From Bryopsis sp. KO-2023 (taxonomy: Eukaryota > Chlorophyta > Ulvophyceae > Bryopsidales > Bryopsidaceae), in NCBI GenBank assembly GCA_030272585.1, contig BSYQ01000012.1, positions 868,001 through 932,000 of the forward strand: DNA of 64,000 nucleotides, written 5' to 3'. Below, in pieces: positions 21,301 through 33,528 of this stretch. A model generated the notes under the pieces. The model saw nothing but the letters and a program-made list of their open reading frames with translations. It had not been told where the DNA came from and did not search any database. Both the position numbers and the translations under genes were made by a program. Numbering within the stretch: the stretch's first letter is position 1; each line of letters opens with the position of its first letter.

Positions 21301-24300
21301 CGGAGGTGCTGGGGCCTGGAGTGGGTTGATCGGAGGCGGGGTTATCGAAAACCACTCCGAGAATGGGGCCAGGGAACAAACCGCAAGGGGTGTCTGTTGT
21401 GTTTAAATCGCCCTCTTCTTGAGTCATGCCTTTCCCAGGGACCCGTACAATCTGGAGCGGAAAAAAAAAAAAAAAGCAGCAATCGAAATTAGTAATGGGA
21501 GTGGTTAGGAGAAAAAAAAAAAAAAGAAGCGAAACAGGAGCCTCCTATCAAAATTGTTTTACAGAAAGAAAAATACGAATAAAAAAATATATAAAAATCA
21601 TGTTTTAAAAAAGCACACGCACTCGTGCAACAGCTGGGTACGGGGAGGAAATCAATTTGGTTCTGTAGGAGCGGCGATATGATGGGTTTTTTTCTTTTTT
21701 TAAGTTATTTTTGGAATTGGAATGGCTTGCCTTCACGGAGACTTCCGATGCTGCCGCTTGTTGGGCAGCTGCTATAGCCTCCATTGCAGCAGCATCCATT
21801 TTGCCTCTCCCCCTATAGACGAACACACACTTTTTTTCGAGAAAAAAACGCACAGGGGTTTTGCTACACTGCAGACGAGGTATTGATCCACTCTATTGAC
21901 AATCTAAAGGGTGGAGGCAAAATCCCCAGGTTCTTCAAAAAAAGAAAAAAAGGTCAACCTTTCTGCCCAAAAAAGGAAGAATCAAATTATATACCAAAAA
22001 AACGTCGAAACTACCTTTCCCCTCCCCCCCTCCAAAAAAAAAAAAAAACGAACGAACGAATCGTAGAGCCAAGAAAAAGAAAGTGTTTTGGGAAAGATGA
22101 CCACCTGTGCGAAATTAAGCAAAACGAACGCACCTGGCTTTCTTTTCCATTTGTGGAATTTGGATGGGGGCAGGTGCATCCAAAACGGCCAGCTGTGAAC
22201 TGTATGAATTCCAAACCGCTGCGACTCCGGCCCCTTCGTGACACCTGGAGGTCAAAACACGACGTTCATGCAACTGTTGATTCTGAAACCCCTCTGGAAA
22301 AACCAACCCACACTACTGCTTCTCACCAAATTGAACATGATTTACCAAAAAAATGTTTTTTTTTAACAACAAAGAAATCAAGAGCTTCCAAAAAAAAAAA
22401 CAAAAACGGCCATTAAATATTTAAAAAAGTTATGAAAAAAACACTCACTTTTCCCAATCGCTGGGCCCCACTTTCCGAAACACGATGTACTTGAAGGAGT
22501 TGGGCCAGACCAAAACTATTTTTAGACCGGAGGAATGCACGGAGACGTCGCAATAGCCGTATTGATTCAAAACGGATGCGGAGGTCACTTCGTTGTGGAA
22601 AACCATTTCTGGAGCGTGCGCCGGCTTGGAGTTTCCGGAGCCATCCTGCTTTAGTCATCCGACAAATCAAAACAAGGCATTACGAACCCTCCCCTTTCCA
22701 AAAAAAATAACAAAGAAGAAAAAAATGGGTTGCATGCATCCAAAATATTGAGGTCCCCCAAAAAACATACTTAAATAATGAACATAATGTATATTCCTGA
22801 AGGAACATATAGATATATGTCTATGAATGAATGTTTAATTTACATCAGGCAAACTTGCCCAACAAAGGCCGTCCACAACGAGGTGAGTTAGCCCATAGAT
22901 ATATATCTGTAAATTTCCGTTTTTTTCAATTTTTCAATCAGTGTGTTTTTTCTTCCCCTATTGAGCTCACCTGCTGAACAGCAATGTATTCTCTTTGGCA
23001 TAGCCGATTCTCGAACCAAGATATGACCAGCATTTCGTCTGTCGTTGGTTTATCGCTGCTGGAGCTCGGCAGCATTTTGACGGAAGCCAATGCATGCGGA
23101 TTCGCTCGAAGGACAGCCACTCCAGAACTCAACCCCACCGCAATCAAGTGACTCTGCAGACAACCCACAAACATATTGCAGAGTGTTTTAATCGTACGCT
23201 CATTGTGCAAAAGAAAATACCGTTTCGTCGTTAAAAGACGAAACGATAATCAAAAAAGAAAGAAAAAATTAAAAAAACGACCCTTTCTCCAAAAATGTGA
23301 AGTCCCTCCCTCTCACACAGGTACATACATCTGGTTAGCAAATGCAAAAAAATGGATCAGCCGCAACACTCTGTTGCGAATCCATTCTGAGGGAAAAGAA
23401 ATGAGGAATGGCAAGTTTTATATATATATATATATATATATACCTGCAGAGGGTGAACCACCATTTTGTAAATTTTCGGAGCGGATTTCCCCATGCTTCC
23501 GAGAAGGTTTCCTGTGTCGGCAATGGTTTTGAAAGCCCCGGTGGCTATGGTGGATCCCCAGATTTTGTTGGCATTGGTGGCCATCAGGATAGGGGAATTT
23601 TCTGGAGCTGCCGTTAGAGCCGGGCAGTAACAGACGCTGTGACAAGGGACTCTCTGCGAAGGCTGCTTGAATCGCAGCACCTCTTTGTAAGCACCCACCT
23701 CCCAGGCGGCACAAGTGCGATCCCCACCTTAATTATATACATAAAAACAGAAAACATTCAAGTAAAATGAAGGGAAAAATTGGAAGAAAAAGGATGGTGG
23801 GGTGTCATTTGGGTACCTACTTGGTCAGCTATCGGCAGAAAGAGGGGGGGGGAGGGGTCTTTTCCTATTTCCATTTTTGAGACAGCTTTCTCGATAAAAA
23901 CATTGAAGTAAGAATTACTTGAGTCAGTCGTTCGCACAATCGGTGATGGGCTATTTTTAGAGAAAGAATTTATTGCTGGGCTTTTGTTAAAACCCCTCAC
24001 TCCCACCTATTGTCAGTATTCTGGGCAAGGATCCCTCTTCCGGTCCGTGGGTGAGTTCGATTCCGGTCACCTCGCCCTCATGGGCTTTCAGAGTTACGGA
24101 GGGGGGGGTCAAAGAATTCGGCAGGGTCCTTCCGTTGGGAAAGGGGTCCCACACACACATCGTTCCGTCCAGCCCCCCCGAAATCAGCCTGGTGAGTTTG
24201 CTCGTCAAATGCAACGTCATCAGGGAGTTCACGTGGGATGCTTTTTGCCCCTGTCCGAGTTTACCGATCACCTGTGGAATGCAAAAAGGATATTGGAGGG

Positions 24301-27086
24301 CAGGGAAAAAGTGAGAAAAAGTGTAACAAAAGTGTTTGAGGATTGTACGTTGGAAAGAAAGAAAACCCATTAACATCCCTTCAGCATCGAAAAAAGAAAT
24401 TTTACAAAATTCTATTCATACCACTCGTTTCCTTTCCAAGAATTTCCTGGTATGTATTCAATGCACCGAGAATTAGTTTTTTTTTGAAACCTTCCATCAA
24501 TTTCTGAACACGACCTCCCCTTCACAAGTTACAAAAACAACCCATCCCCCATCCCCCCCCCCCCCCCCCCCCGAAAAAAAGACATTTCTTGATTGATCTC
24601 CATTTCCCATCAAAGCAGTTCACATAACCGACAATACGTACCGTCAAGGAGGTCAGACTCAAGAGTCGAATTCCGCCATCTGAGCAGCCCACCGCCAAAA
24701 TCGGATCCCCGCTCAAGCTGCCGGGGGCGACCAGGGTTGTCACCACCGCAGGGTTTTTCCCTTCTAGGGCCAATTTTGAAATTTCTTTGGAAGCGTGGGA
24801 AATCATGTCGTGCAAGACGACTTTATTGTCGCAAACCACGATCAGCCACCTACAAGGAGGGGGTGGGAATATTGACAAAGAAAAAAAAAAAGAGAAAACA
24901 TTCAAGCATGTTATTTTTCGTAGGAATGAATTCACAGGTTTCGGGAGGGTGCGGGCAGTAGGGGGTGCTTTGTATTTCAAAAGAAAAGGAGGGTTTTTTT
25001 TCAGATAGTTTGGATCTTTTCTAGGTTGGAGAGTTTGCCAATATAAAAAAAAAAAATTGTTTCGGACATTCTAAGAAAGAATGTCAGGAGTTGAAAAGAA
25101 AAAACGGCAAAAAAAAAAGAAAGTGGGCAAAATCAAAAAAAGAGAACTAAAGCTGCAAGTGACTAGGACCTCCTCCTCCTCCTTGGTATTTCTAATTTAA
25201 TTTAATTTTAATTTAATTTAATTTTTAAATTATTTTTCTGAAAGAGCATATACCGTTGACCACGGAGTGCCTCCCCTCCTGGAACCGTGTCTGTCAACAG
25301 TTCATTCGGTTTGGCTTTCAAAAGACTCAGATGGGCGAATCTCTGCCAGTAAATCGTTTCCACGTCCAAAAATTGCACCATCCGAACTCTGCCCGACACC
25401 GTTTTGCTGACCTGGAATCCCACACTGAAAACAACATCTCAGTTGCAAAAAGAGAACAAAAAAGGCCAAGAATCCCCACATCGGTACAGCAGTTAGGTGA
25501 GCCGAAAAAAACAAAACAAAGCACAAAAAACCAAAAAAAAAGAGAAAAAAAAAGAAAAGAACCCATCAAAGGATTTCCCATCTTTTCATATAATTTCGAA
25601 ATTTTTTTTGCAAGGTATTTTTTTTGTTTTTTCTGGCGTGTCATATTGGCCGTCGGACCTCATTCATTTCAGGTTTCTTAATCCTTGATTGCTATGCTCA
25701 GGCCAAAAGCTGTGAGTGAACTACATGCCCTCCAGAAAAAAGATTTCCTTTTCGGGCATGTTTCACCATTCCTCCACTATGCTTTTTTTTGTCCCCTTCT
25801 TGCACTCGTTTTTCTAAGCAGCGCCGTTTCCATAAAACTTTTCTTTCAGCAAGTTGAACTAAAAAGCACCACAGGGTTTGATGGAAAAATACTCTTTATT
25901 TAATGTCGATGAACCAACCTGGTGTTCGTGGGAAGTCTTATCGCCCCAAAAGGCGGGGTCCTGTTCCATCATTCTTTGCAATCCTTGATAATGAGCGGCG
26001 GCCTCGTCAATGCCGCCGAATTGGGCTGCATAAAGCACCTTTAAAAAAAATGAAAAGAAAAATTTCAAACGTCAGCACCAACGAAAAGTATCAACTAGAA
26101 ATCAGTGGAAAGCATTCTGGTTCATATGCATGCATAACCCTACGCAATGTACAAAGAAAAAGTGAACAAACATTGAAACAAGCAAGCAAGCATCAGTTTT
26201 TCAGAGGAGGAAAAGAAAAGGAGATTTCATCAGACGGACTTTTGGAAGAAATAAAAAAAAAAAAAATCATTTCAACAGTTTTGCTGTTGGGGATTTACAA
26301 ACACACACAAACCTCTTGAGATTCCCAGTTTAGGACATGCACGGCACTATTTTTGTCGACGTAAGCAAGCCATGGCTGCACTGGATGGAAGCACAGTTGC
26401 GAAACCTGACAAAAAAAACCACAGACACAGAGGGACATCGCTTTTCTTCGATAGAAACACTTGGCATATGTTTTTTTGGACACCGTGCATCTTGTGTTGT
26501 TATCTGTTCTAAATATCGGTGGACTTAGGTTTGTATAATGAAGGGGAGGGGGGGCTTTGCCAGTTTTTGCTTATTATTTCAATCTGTAAAATGGAACGAA
26601 AAACACCAATACCCACCATGGAACAATTCGACAAATTTTAAAAGAAGTTTCATATTTTTGCTGTGCTATAGAAAAAACCCTGATGCATGTCATTTCCAAA
26701 GGATTATGTTTTCACAAAACCTGAAAGAGTTGAAACCTTCCCTCCAAAAAGGCCTCTGAAAATTTGTTTTGTTTTCTATTTTCCATTCTTCTCTCACCCC
26801 TCATATACACAAGACTTCCCCACAAAAAAGGAGCAGTAAAAAAAAACAAAACACAGCTGCTTTGCTGAATCATACACTTCTGGGGGTTTTTCGTTGTTTG
26901 ACGAAGGGCAGCTGGCCCTCCACTGCCCCACACGCAGCAAAGATCCCTCGCTGCAAAATAGATCCAGCACGAGCGCGGACTCGCGGTGTCCAGACGTCGA
27001 GAGTTATTTTCCCAACCCTCAGGAAATGGACTCACCTTATCTGCCGTTCGCAAGAAGTGCTGCAAGGCGATCGGGGCACCTGGCAT
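18384..27086 (-). CDS. TWD40-2: TSET/TPLATE complex WD40 subunit, TWD40-2-like
   Basis: Eighteen exons on the minus strand: 27036-27086, 26313-26405, 25919-26038, 25254-25411, 24642-24849, 24007-24271, 23444-23727, 22971-23153, 22449-22645, 22134-22244, 21731-21812, 20975-21451, 20559-20739, 20104-20261, 19608-19769, 19125-19297, 18557-18810 and 18384-18463. Total 1078 residues, every junction in phase. It matches plant TWD40-2 in order: LCFHPVQPWLAYVDKNSAVH near residue 20, LAVGCSDGGIRLLSL near 195, LISGGLDGTMCVWDP and LKAHEGEVTGIEL near 240-280, KMVVHPLQ near 390, RPVGQLSVLGVRGDNLWLVD near 770, then an alpha-solenoid to the end. TWD40-2 is a COPI-coat-like subunit of the TSET endocytic complex at the plasma membrane. 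The long acidic tail of the plant protein is absent. One intron has a GC donor (after 21731). An in-frame ATG at 27179 would extend the N-terminus. Confidence 0.88.
23419..23442. repeat. (TA)12 microsatellite at a splice donor
   Basis: Twelve TA units directly abut exon 7 of the TWD40-2 gene, so the donor reads CAG|GTATATATAT on the minus strand. Confidence 0.95.
24553..24572. repeat. 20-base homopolymer (C on plus strand)
   Basis: A run of 20 C in the intron after exon 5 of the TWD40-2 gene. It is prone to length error in assembly but outside coding sequence. Confidence 0.9.
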
Positions 27087-27183
27087 CGTTTCGAAAATAT
27101 AATCTCTGTGTGACAGGTGGTCCTCTTCTTCTTTTCCTCCTTTTTTCGGGGAAGGTTCGGAATCATGTGTCGGAATCACGCAT

Positions 27184-30100
27184 CTGAAATCATGATTATT
27201 TTTGGGAGTGTTGCCGTATGTCTGACTCGTATGCTTCCATAAATGCGGCGCTTGCGTTTTCTTCTTCCTTCTACCATCTGTTTGTGCGTAGGGAAGGGTT
27301 GCTTCTTACAACCGAGCGAACGAGTGCCAGAGGCGAACGCAAAAAAACAAGGTGCGTTTTGAGGGTATTTTGTATCACTAGGCGTCCCCGCCGGCCGGCA
27401 CGCGGATAAAAGTGATGGGTTAATTTCCGCCTTCGCCATTCCGCTCGTTCTTTTGGATCGAAAGTAGTAGTTCTGACTAGGAAAGGCGTGGGCTGGATTG
27501 TTTTTCTTACGGAGTCCCTGTCTATTTTTAATTCTCGACTTCGTTGCTCGTGAGATTGCTTTCCGAAAGGGGAGTAGATTTTTGTCGTGTCGTAGTTGAA
27601 GTTCTTTCGCAGCCGCCTCCACTGCATACCTTCTTCTTATTATCCACTCCCTTCTTGTCTGAATTTCTCCCCTGTTTTTTTTTTGGAAAGACATGTATTA
27701 TGGGGGTTGATGCACACAGTTACTGTTCTTGCTTTGACTAAGAGTTTCTGGCTGGTGGTGGTGTTCTTCCTCAAGCCATTGTTTTCTCTGGTTTTTTTGT
27801 TGGTTTCTTGACAAGCTGTTGCTTGTTATGGTGGTGGGCTGACTTCAATCATGTCACCCCCATCCCTTTTTTTGGTTTTCCCGAAACTCAAAACAAAATC
27901 TCGGCCTTTTTTCTGTTGCACTTTTGTTTTCCCAAACCTGCCTGCATCCCATCCAGCTGAAATAACATTGAAATAAACAAGAGAACACAATCAAGCAAGG
28001 AAGCAAGGTGTTTCAAGATGGCAGGTCGGTTGTTTGCTCCGTTTTCTGGCTGAGGTTTTTGCAATTGTTATATCAAGACGGTTTCTTGCATCACAAATTT
28101 TATTTCAATATCAAATGTTCCTGAAAAAAAGGGCATGAAGAAGTAATCCAGCTCCACCAGCCCAAACACCTGACTGTTTTATGTCTAAAACCATAATAAT
28201 TGGGAGGAGGGGTTAATTAGTTTGTGCAAATATTTTTTTTTCTGTGCCTCCGAATTTCATACTACTGTGTTTTTTATCTGATATACATACAAGGTTTGAA
28301 TTTTTGTGTTCTTAATTTGTTGCAGCAGAGTTTCTGACCGAACATGCCGCGACATTGTAAGTATTTCGACGTTCTTTCAGAATTTCTGATGCCATGACTA
28401 AACTCTGATTCTAAAAAATATTCATGGAAGCAAATTTTTACAAAAAAGCTGGATGCACCCTCTTCATGCACACTTGCTTCATGACCTGTTTTTTATTTTT
28501 GTTATTCCACTGACCTCTATTCAATCCTTAAGCTCTCTCTTTCTTCGATCGCTTGTTTTTTTCAGGGGAAGGGTCTATGAGTGACCTCAACCGAGTTAAG
28601 GGTTGGCGCTTGGGTAAATCCCGGCACTCCCTTGGCTCACCGGTTGGGGTTACAAAAAGACCCACCAAGAAATGCGGCAAGAAGAAGGCGAGGAGCGAGG
28701 TGTTCCGCATCTCGGTGGGGCTCAACCTTGACTTCATGGTCGGGGTTGAGTTCCACTGGGATGTGGACATGCTCATGCAATGGGAGGAAAGTAAGGGTTA
28801 ATAAAAAAAGGAAAAAAAAAAACGACTTCTGGATATTGTTGTTGCTGTGGTTCTTAAGCTTGGTTTCATTTTGTTTTTTCTTTCTGGATATTTTTTTGTG
28901 AATGCATCCCTTGTCCTCTCTTCAAAATGAAAAAAAAAAAAAAACATTATTGGTTTTTTGTTGAAACATATGCCTGCAACATTTCTTCTGAGGTGCGAAA
29001 AATATGGGGAAGTTTGATAATAAAAAATCAGTGATGAAGTGGAGTCAAAACAGCTTCCAGCCAGAATTTTCAGTGGTTGTCCAAACATGTTGTTTTCTTG
29101 GCACCTAGTTCATCGGCTGCAACAATCTGTTTGGGATATCAGTAGTGGGTAGAATAATAATTCAAAAAAACATCTTGGAAACGCAAGTCAGACAGAATTT
29201 TCTTAACTTGTGGACTGTTTGCTTTTTTTTCTTCTATTTCAGGCCCAAAAGAAGACGTGAAATACACCGCCATGTCGCTCCTGAGTGACCAATTCGAGAA
29301 GATGTCGCTCAAGGGTAAGTTGTCTGCCGGTTATCCAGTTTATATTTTATGTGGTTTTTCTTTAGCAAGAGGGTTTTTTTTCTTGATGATTTTGAACCCC
29401 AGCAAGGTTGTGTCTTCAAACTATTTAAATATACAATCTGGAAAAAAAACTGCTTGCGTGTGCAAAATTCCATCAACCGAGATGACTTGAGATCGCCCAA
29501 ACACTTTTCCCCCTTCAGGAGAGCATGCATAACGTGTGTCGGGTTGTGATTCCAGATTCGCTTGGGGTCATGGGCCACCTCCAGTTGCAGCCACCTCCGT
29601 TCCTCCAGCTGCCTTCCACTCTGCCCATCAACCCCACCCCAGCCAACCTCAGCCTCCAGCCACCCTCTATCCTGCCCCCAGCACCACAGCCAGGGCCTTC
29701 AGCACCAGCAACCCCAGGGCCAGCAACTCCAGCACCAGCAACGTCTTCACCGGCAGCCATTCCAATCATCTCCCCTGTTACGTCGCCTGCTCCATCCCCA
29801 AATGCTGCCACCAAGTCCTCCCAGTAGGAGGCTGCACCTACTACCCCTCCATCATATCTCTCCCCACCACAGATCCTGGCGGCAAACTGGATGGGAATCG
29901 ATCTGCTGGTGGGCGTCTTCTTTTCTTGGAGAAATCAGGAATCGTTTCGAAAAGCTGTGAAAAAGAAGAATGTTGTGCAAAAAGGCTTGGCTGTGGATGG
30001 ATGGATCAGGGTGTCAAAAAATCAGAACAGGGGTGGAACTGGCGTGTGGATGGAGAACTGATAATTCGTGCAAGGAGCCAGGGGCAATTTCTATCGTCGA

Positions 30101-33050
30101 CTCGAACCAACGTCAAGCTGCCAACTACCCAAACGACGTTTTATTGGTCTTCTCTATTTCATAGGATCAATTGGTATTGGAGTGTGAAAGGTTGCACGTC
30201 ATTTGGTGGATTGAGGGAGATAGATGCAAAAAAAATGATGCTTCATGGGATGGGCTTGCAGGTGTGGAGAGTTATGCTTGTATGGGGAGAAACCTGGATT
30301 CTGGTGACCTGGACAGACATACGGTTTGACAAGAGGCCATCTGCAGGGGTCCTTATCTTTCTATGGGGATCGAGCATCTGGACTGTTTGTGCTGGGCTGG
30401 AGCGGAATTTCAATTGAAAAAAAATCGAGTTGTGGGCGGATAAGCAAGGAAGATACTGTCACAGGCTGCTGGAAGAAGAAAAGGTCAGGTTGTGGAAAAG
30501 CCGATCTGGTGGAGAATATAGGGAGAATGATGAGCTGAGATGCCCCAAATTTTTGCGAGCAGGCATGGATTTTCGTAGTGGAGTGATGGGAACTGGTGTT
30601 TCTGGTGGAGATCTCAGAGATATTTGAAATTTTTGCAAGTGTTGGATGAGGTAGGATTCGAAGGTTTTGGAATGGATGGGTCATGCAGGGGTTTATCGAT
30701 GTTGTGAAAACAATTCGGTTGGGGGGAAAAATTGTCATGAGAAAGAGGAGCAGCTGATTTCAGTACAGCGGGTGATGTCTCCAAACATTTGCAGCATCTA
30801 TGGCCAGGTGGGTGGAAAGAATCGAGTTCGTTTAAAAAGAAAGGAGCAAGTGGGTCTGACTGTCGGATGTATGGGAAAATAGAGGACATTGCGACAGGGT
30901 TTCGCTGAGATGTTTTCCTGAAAAAAAAGAGCATATTATGGGTGGTTCTATTCGGAGTAAAAACAGCCATGTCATTGTATCTTTTTCAAAACAATCGTAT
31001 GATGTCACATGTTTGCTCGATATTTTCATCAGTCTTATCGATGAATTTGGTTTGCCGTTGGGCGAAAAAAAATGAAAACACATACTAAGTAATCAGAACA
31101 AAAAAAAAAAAAGAGGACAGGCGGAACTGGAAGGAAACTTGAGGAGGATACTTTTGACAGTGGGAAAGAGTCGGATTAAAAAGGAAAAATTTTCCATAAA
31201 AAGCAGCACCTGAGGGTGGCCTGTTTCTTTTCAGTTTGGAGCAGTGTGGGTAGATGGGTAAAATCTGAGTGATGGGTTGGATTCGTGTCCAGTAAGTCTA
31301 TTAGAATGGAAGACTGTGAGATGCAGGGGTTTAAAAGGAAACACACTTATAGTGTGCAGTTTTTTCCAATTGAAAGAGGGTGGGTTATGTTAGCAGTGCA
31401 TCTGGGGTCGGATGTAGAGGATGACTTGCATGGTACAGGCTAGAAAAAAAATGAGGAATATTTTAGGATGTCTTTTCATGAATCAGTATTTGATCTTGAT
31501 ATGAAGGGCACATGGGAAAGAGTGTTAGAGAAGAGGCAGATAGAATAGATTTTTATGGGAAATATGTAGGGGGGGGTTTCATTGTGAATGTGCAAAGAAA
31601 TGGTGGTGAAGATGCACTTGTGGTATTTTGAACAGCATGTGTCTCTGTTTTGCCCCGGGTTCTTTATTGTTCCAACATGGCTGAATGCTATGGTAATCGT
31701 CAAGCATCTAGACTGTTTTTTTGCTGGAGCAGAATTTCAATTTAAAAAAATAATGATATTTGTATGCGGATGAAGCAAAGGAGGAGATTATCACAGGCTG
31801 CTGGAAGAAAAAAAGATCGGGCTGTGAAAAGTCCAATCTGGTGGAGGACATATATACAAATGTTATATATAGAACATGATGACCTGAGATGCACCAAAGG
31901 ACTTTGGCAGTGTTATTGCTTCCTCATGATGAGCAGCTGTTTGCTGTATTCCGAGCATAGCACGATTTCAAAAAAATGTTTACAATTGCTTGTTCCTTTT
32001 TGTCCTCCCACGACCCAGTTAACACAAAGTCATAACTGTCACAACTCCTGTAACTGGCACCATGCGCAACGATCGCACTGTGTTGGTCATCTTTGGGTCT
32101 ATCACAGCAGACCATGGTGTCGATGGAATGCTGGGGTGTATTTTCTGGGCAGCTGCAAAGAAACAAGAATCATCAGTTGGATTTCGTATGAAGGGAGATT
32201 GCTGCACAGAACATGGTGTCTGACTGGGGGTTTAAGGTCTGTGAAAAATATCGCAGGGATGGATTTTTCAGTGGGGTGATGGAAACTGAAGTTTCAGAGG
32301 AGATTTGAGAGGTATTTTGAATTTTATCGAGTGTTGGGTGAGGTTAGGATTCAACGGTGCATCAAACCCGGAGATGCATAGGGGTTGATCTTCCACGGCG
32401 GTCGTCCCAATCATCTTCTGCTCCATCCCCAAATGGAGGCACCAACTCCTTTCATTAGGGTGCTGTCCTATAGCATCTCCATCATATGTCTTCTCTTCAT
32501 TTCAGATCTTGGTAGCAAACTAGATGAGAACCAACCTGCTGGTGGGCGTCTTCTTTTCTTGGAGAAATCAGGAATCGTTTCAAAAACCGTGAAAAAGAAG
32601 AATGCTATGCAAAATGAAGGTGAACTTGGCTGTGGATGGATGGATGGACTTGTGGTTTCAAAAAATCAAGAAAAGCAAAATCAGAAAAGTGGAAGGATAG
32701 GGTGTATTGGGTGGCTTGTTTCTTTTGAGTTTGGAGCAGTGTGGGTGGATGGGACTGAGCGAAATCTGAATGATGGGTTGGATTTTAGGAGAGTGTGTTT
32801 CCAAATTTGGAATAGAATGAACAGGGTATTAGATGTGGGGTTTGAAAGGAAACACGTTCAAGGTTCTTTTTGTTTTAGTGGAATCCAGTGGAAAGAGGGT
32901 GGGTGGGTGATGTTTTCAGTGCATTGTAGAGTTGGGTGGAGAGGATGGCTTTCATGGTGCAGGCCAAAAAAAGCGGGGGATATTCTAAACGAGTTCTGGA
33001 GAGCACAAAGGAAAGGGTGTTAGAGAGGAGGCAGATAGAATATATTCCTT
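27184..33050 (+). repeat. Large duplicated block A (forward)
   Basis: Sequence from about 27184 (AAATCATGATTATTTTTGGG) onward matches block B from 37735 and, inverted, block C down from about 61290. The shared part covers the upstream region, all four exons and introns of the Pro-rich gene and a long 3' region. The left edge lies only about 100 bases upstream of the TWD40-2 ATG. B and C share about 45 further bases on the left that A lacks, so B and C may be closer relatives. The right edge is near 33050, where degenerate tandem units end. Confidence 0.75.
28344..29827 (+). CDS. Basic/Pro-rich protein of unknown function, copy A
   Basis: Exons 28344-28356, 28566-28790, 29243-29314 and 29556-29827 give 193 residues, GT-AG and in phase. 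The N-terminus is MPRHWEGSMSDLNRVKGW, followed by a basic patch (TKRPTKKCGKKKARSEV), then LNLDFMVGVEFHWDVDMLMQ and a short exon ending SDQFEKMSLK. The last exon encodes a Pro/Ala/Ser-rich tail with runs such as PAPQPGPSAPATPGPATP and ends AATKSSQ. There is no signal peptide or clear membrane span. A nearer AG upstream of exon 4 (at 29518) would run into a stop within four codons, so the distal AG was chosen. Two near-identical copies with identical exon phases support the model. I do not recognise the family. Confidence 0.75.
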
Positions 33051-33528
33051 TAAAGGTTTTTCCTCAAATCTGTGAGGGTTCGTAGTGTGTGTTCTCGCCT
33101 TTCGGTGTGTCTTGGTGACTGAAGTCACGTGGCTATGACTGGCTACGACGTCTCAGACAACGAGAGTATACATAAGGACATCGAATCCTTCATGCCGCCC
33201 GTTCAGTTCGCATGCCTCAAGCTGCTCCCCTCCGCTGTCGTTCTCCCCTTCCTGATCAGGAAGGGGTCATGACCGGCTTCACAATACCCCACTGATATTA
33301 GTGATGGCCAGCCATCACGTTTGGAACGCACATGGGGCTGCAAGCAAATAGTATAACCTGCATTTGTGGCAGTGGGTTACATTTTTATTCAGACGGCGCT
33401 GCTCATAACTCAAACATTTTTTTCTCGTGAGCACCACTGGGTGTTAGGAGCTCGGTTGGGATATTCGTGGGTTCACTCCTCCCTCTCTCGGAAAGGGAGC
33501 AGCAGAGAAGTCGAGGATCTTGTTTTCT
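29828..33528. other. 3' part of block A, tandem 1.3-kb units, and promoter of next gene
   Basis: It holds degenerate tandem units. The word CACAGGCTGCTGGAAGAA recurs at 30460 and 31790, and a block near 32400-32640 repeats 29760-30000 (CTTCTTTTCTTGGAGAAATC). Open frames of 100-290 codons cross the units but end at different places in the copies, so they look non-coding. From 33050 the sequence is unique and holds the promoter of the next gene, including a GTGATGGC-CA-GCCATCAC hairpin at 33301-33318. Confidence 0.55.

Noticed and set aside
21605-21690. Possible extra exon of TWD40-2 (ARVRVL-like)
   Set aside because: The flanking exons already join in phase and match the family across this point; the extra piece would add a stop.
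29536-30417. 293-codon frame overlapping the last exon of copy A
   Set aside because: It is in a different frame from the spliced gene and is not kept at the same length in copies B and C.
30450-32500. Regular repeats first considered as a CRISPR-like array
   Set aside because: Units are over 1 kb long, degenerate and eukaryotic; there are no short repeats with spacers.
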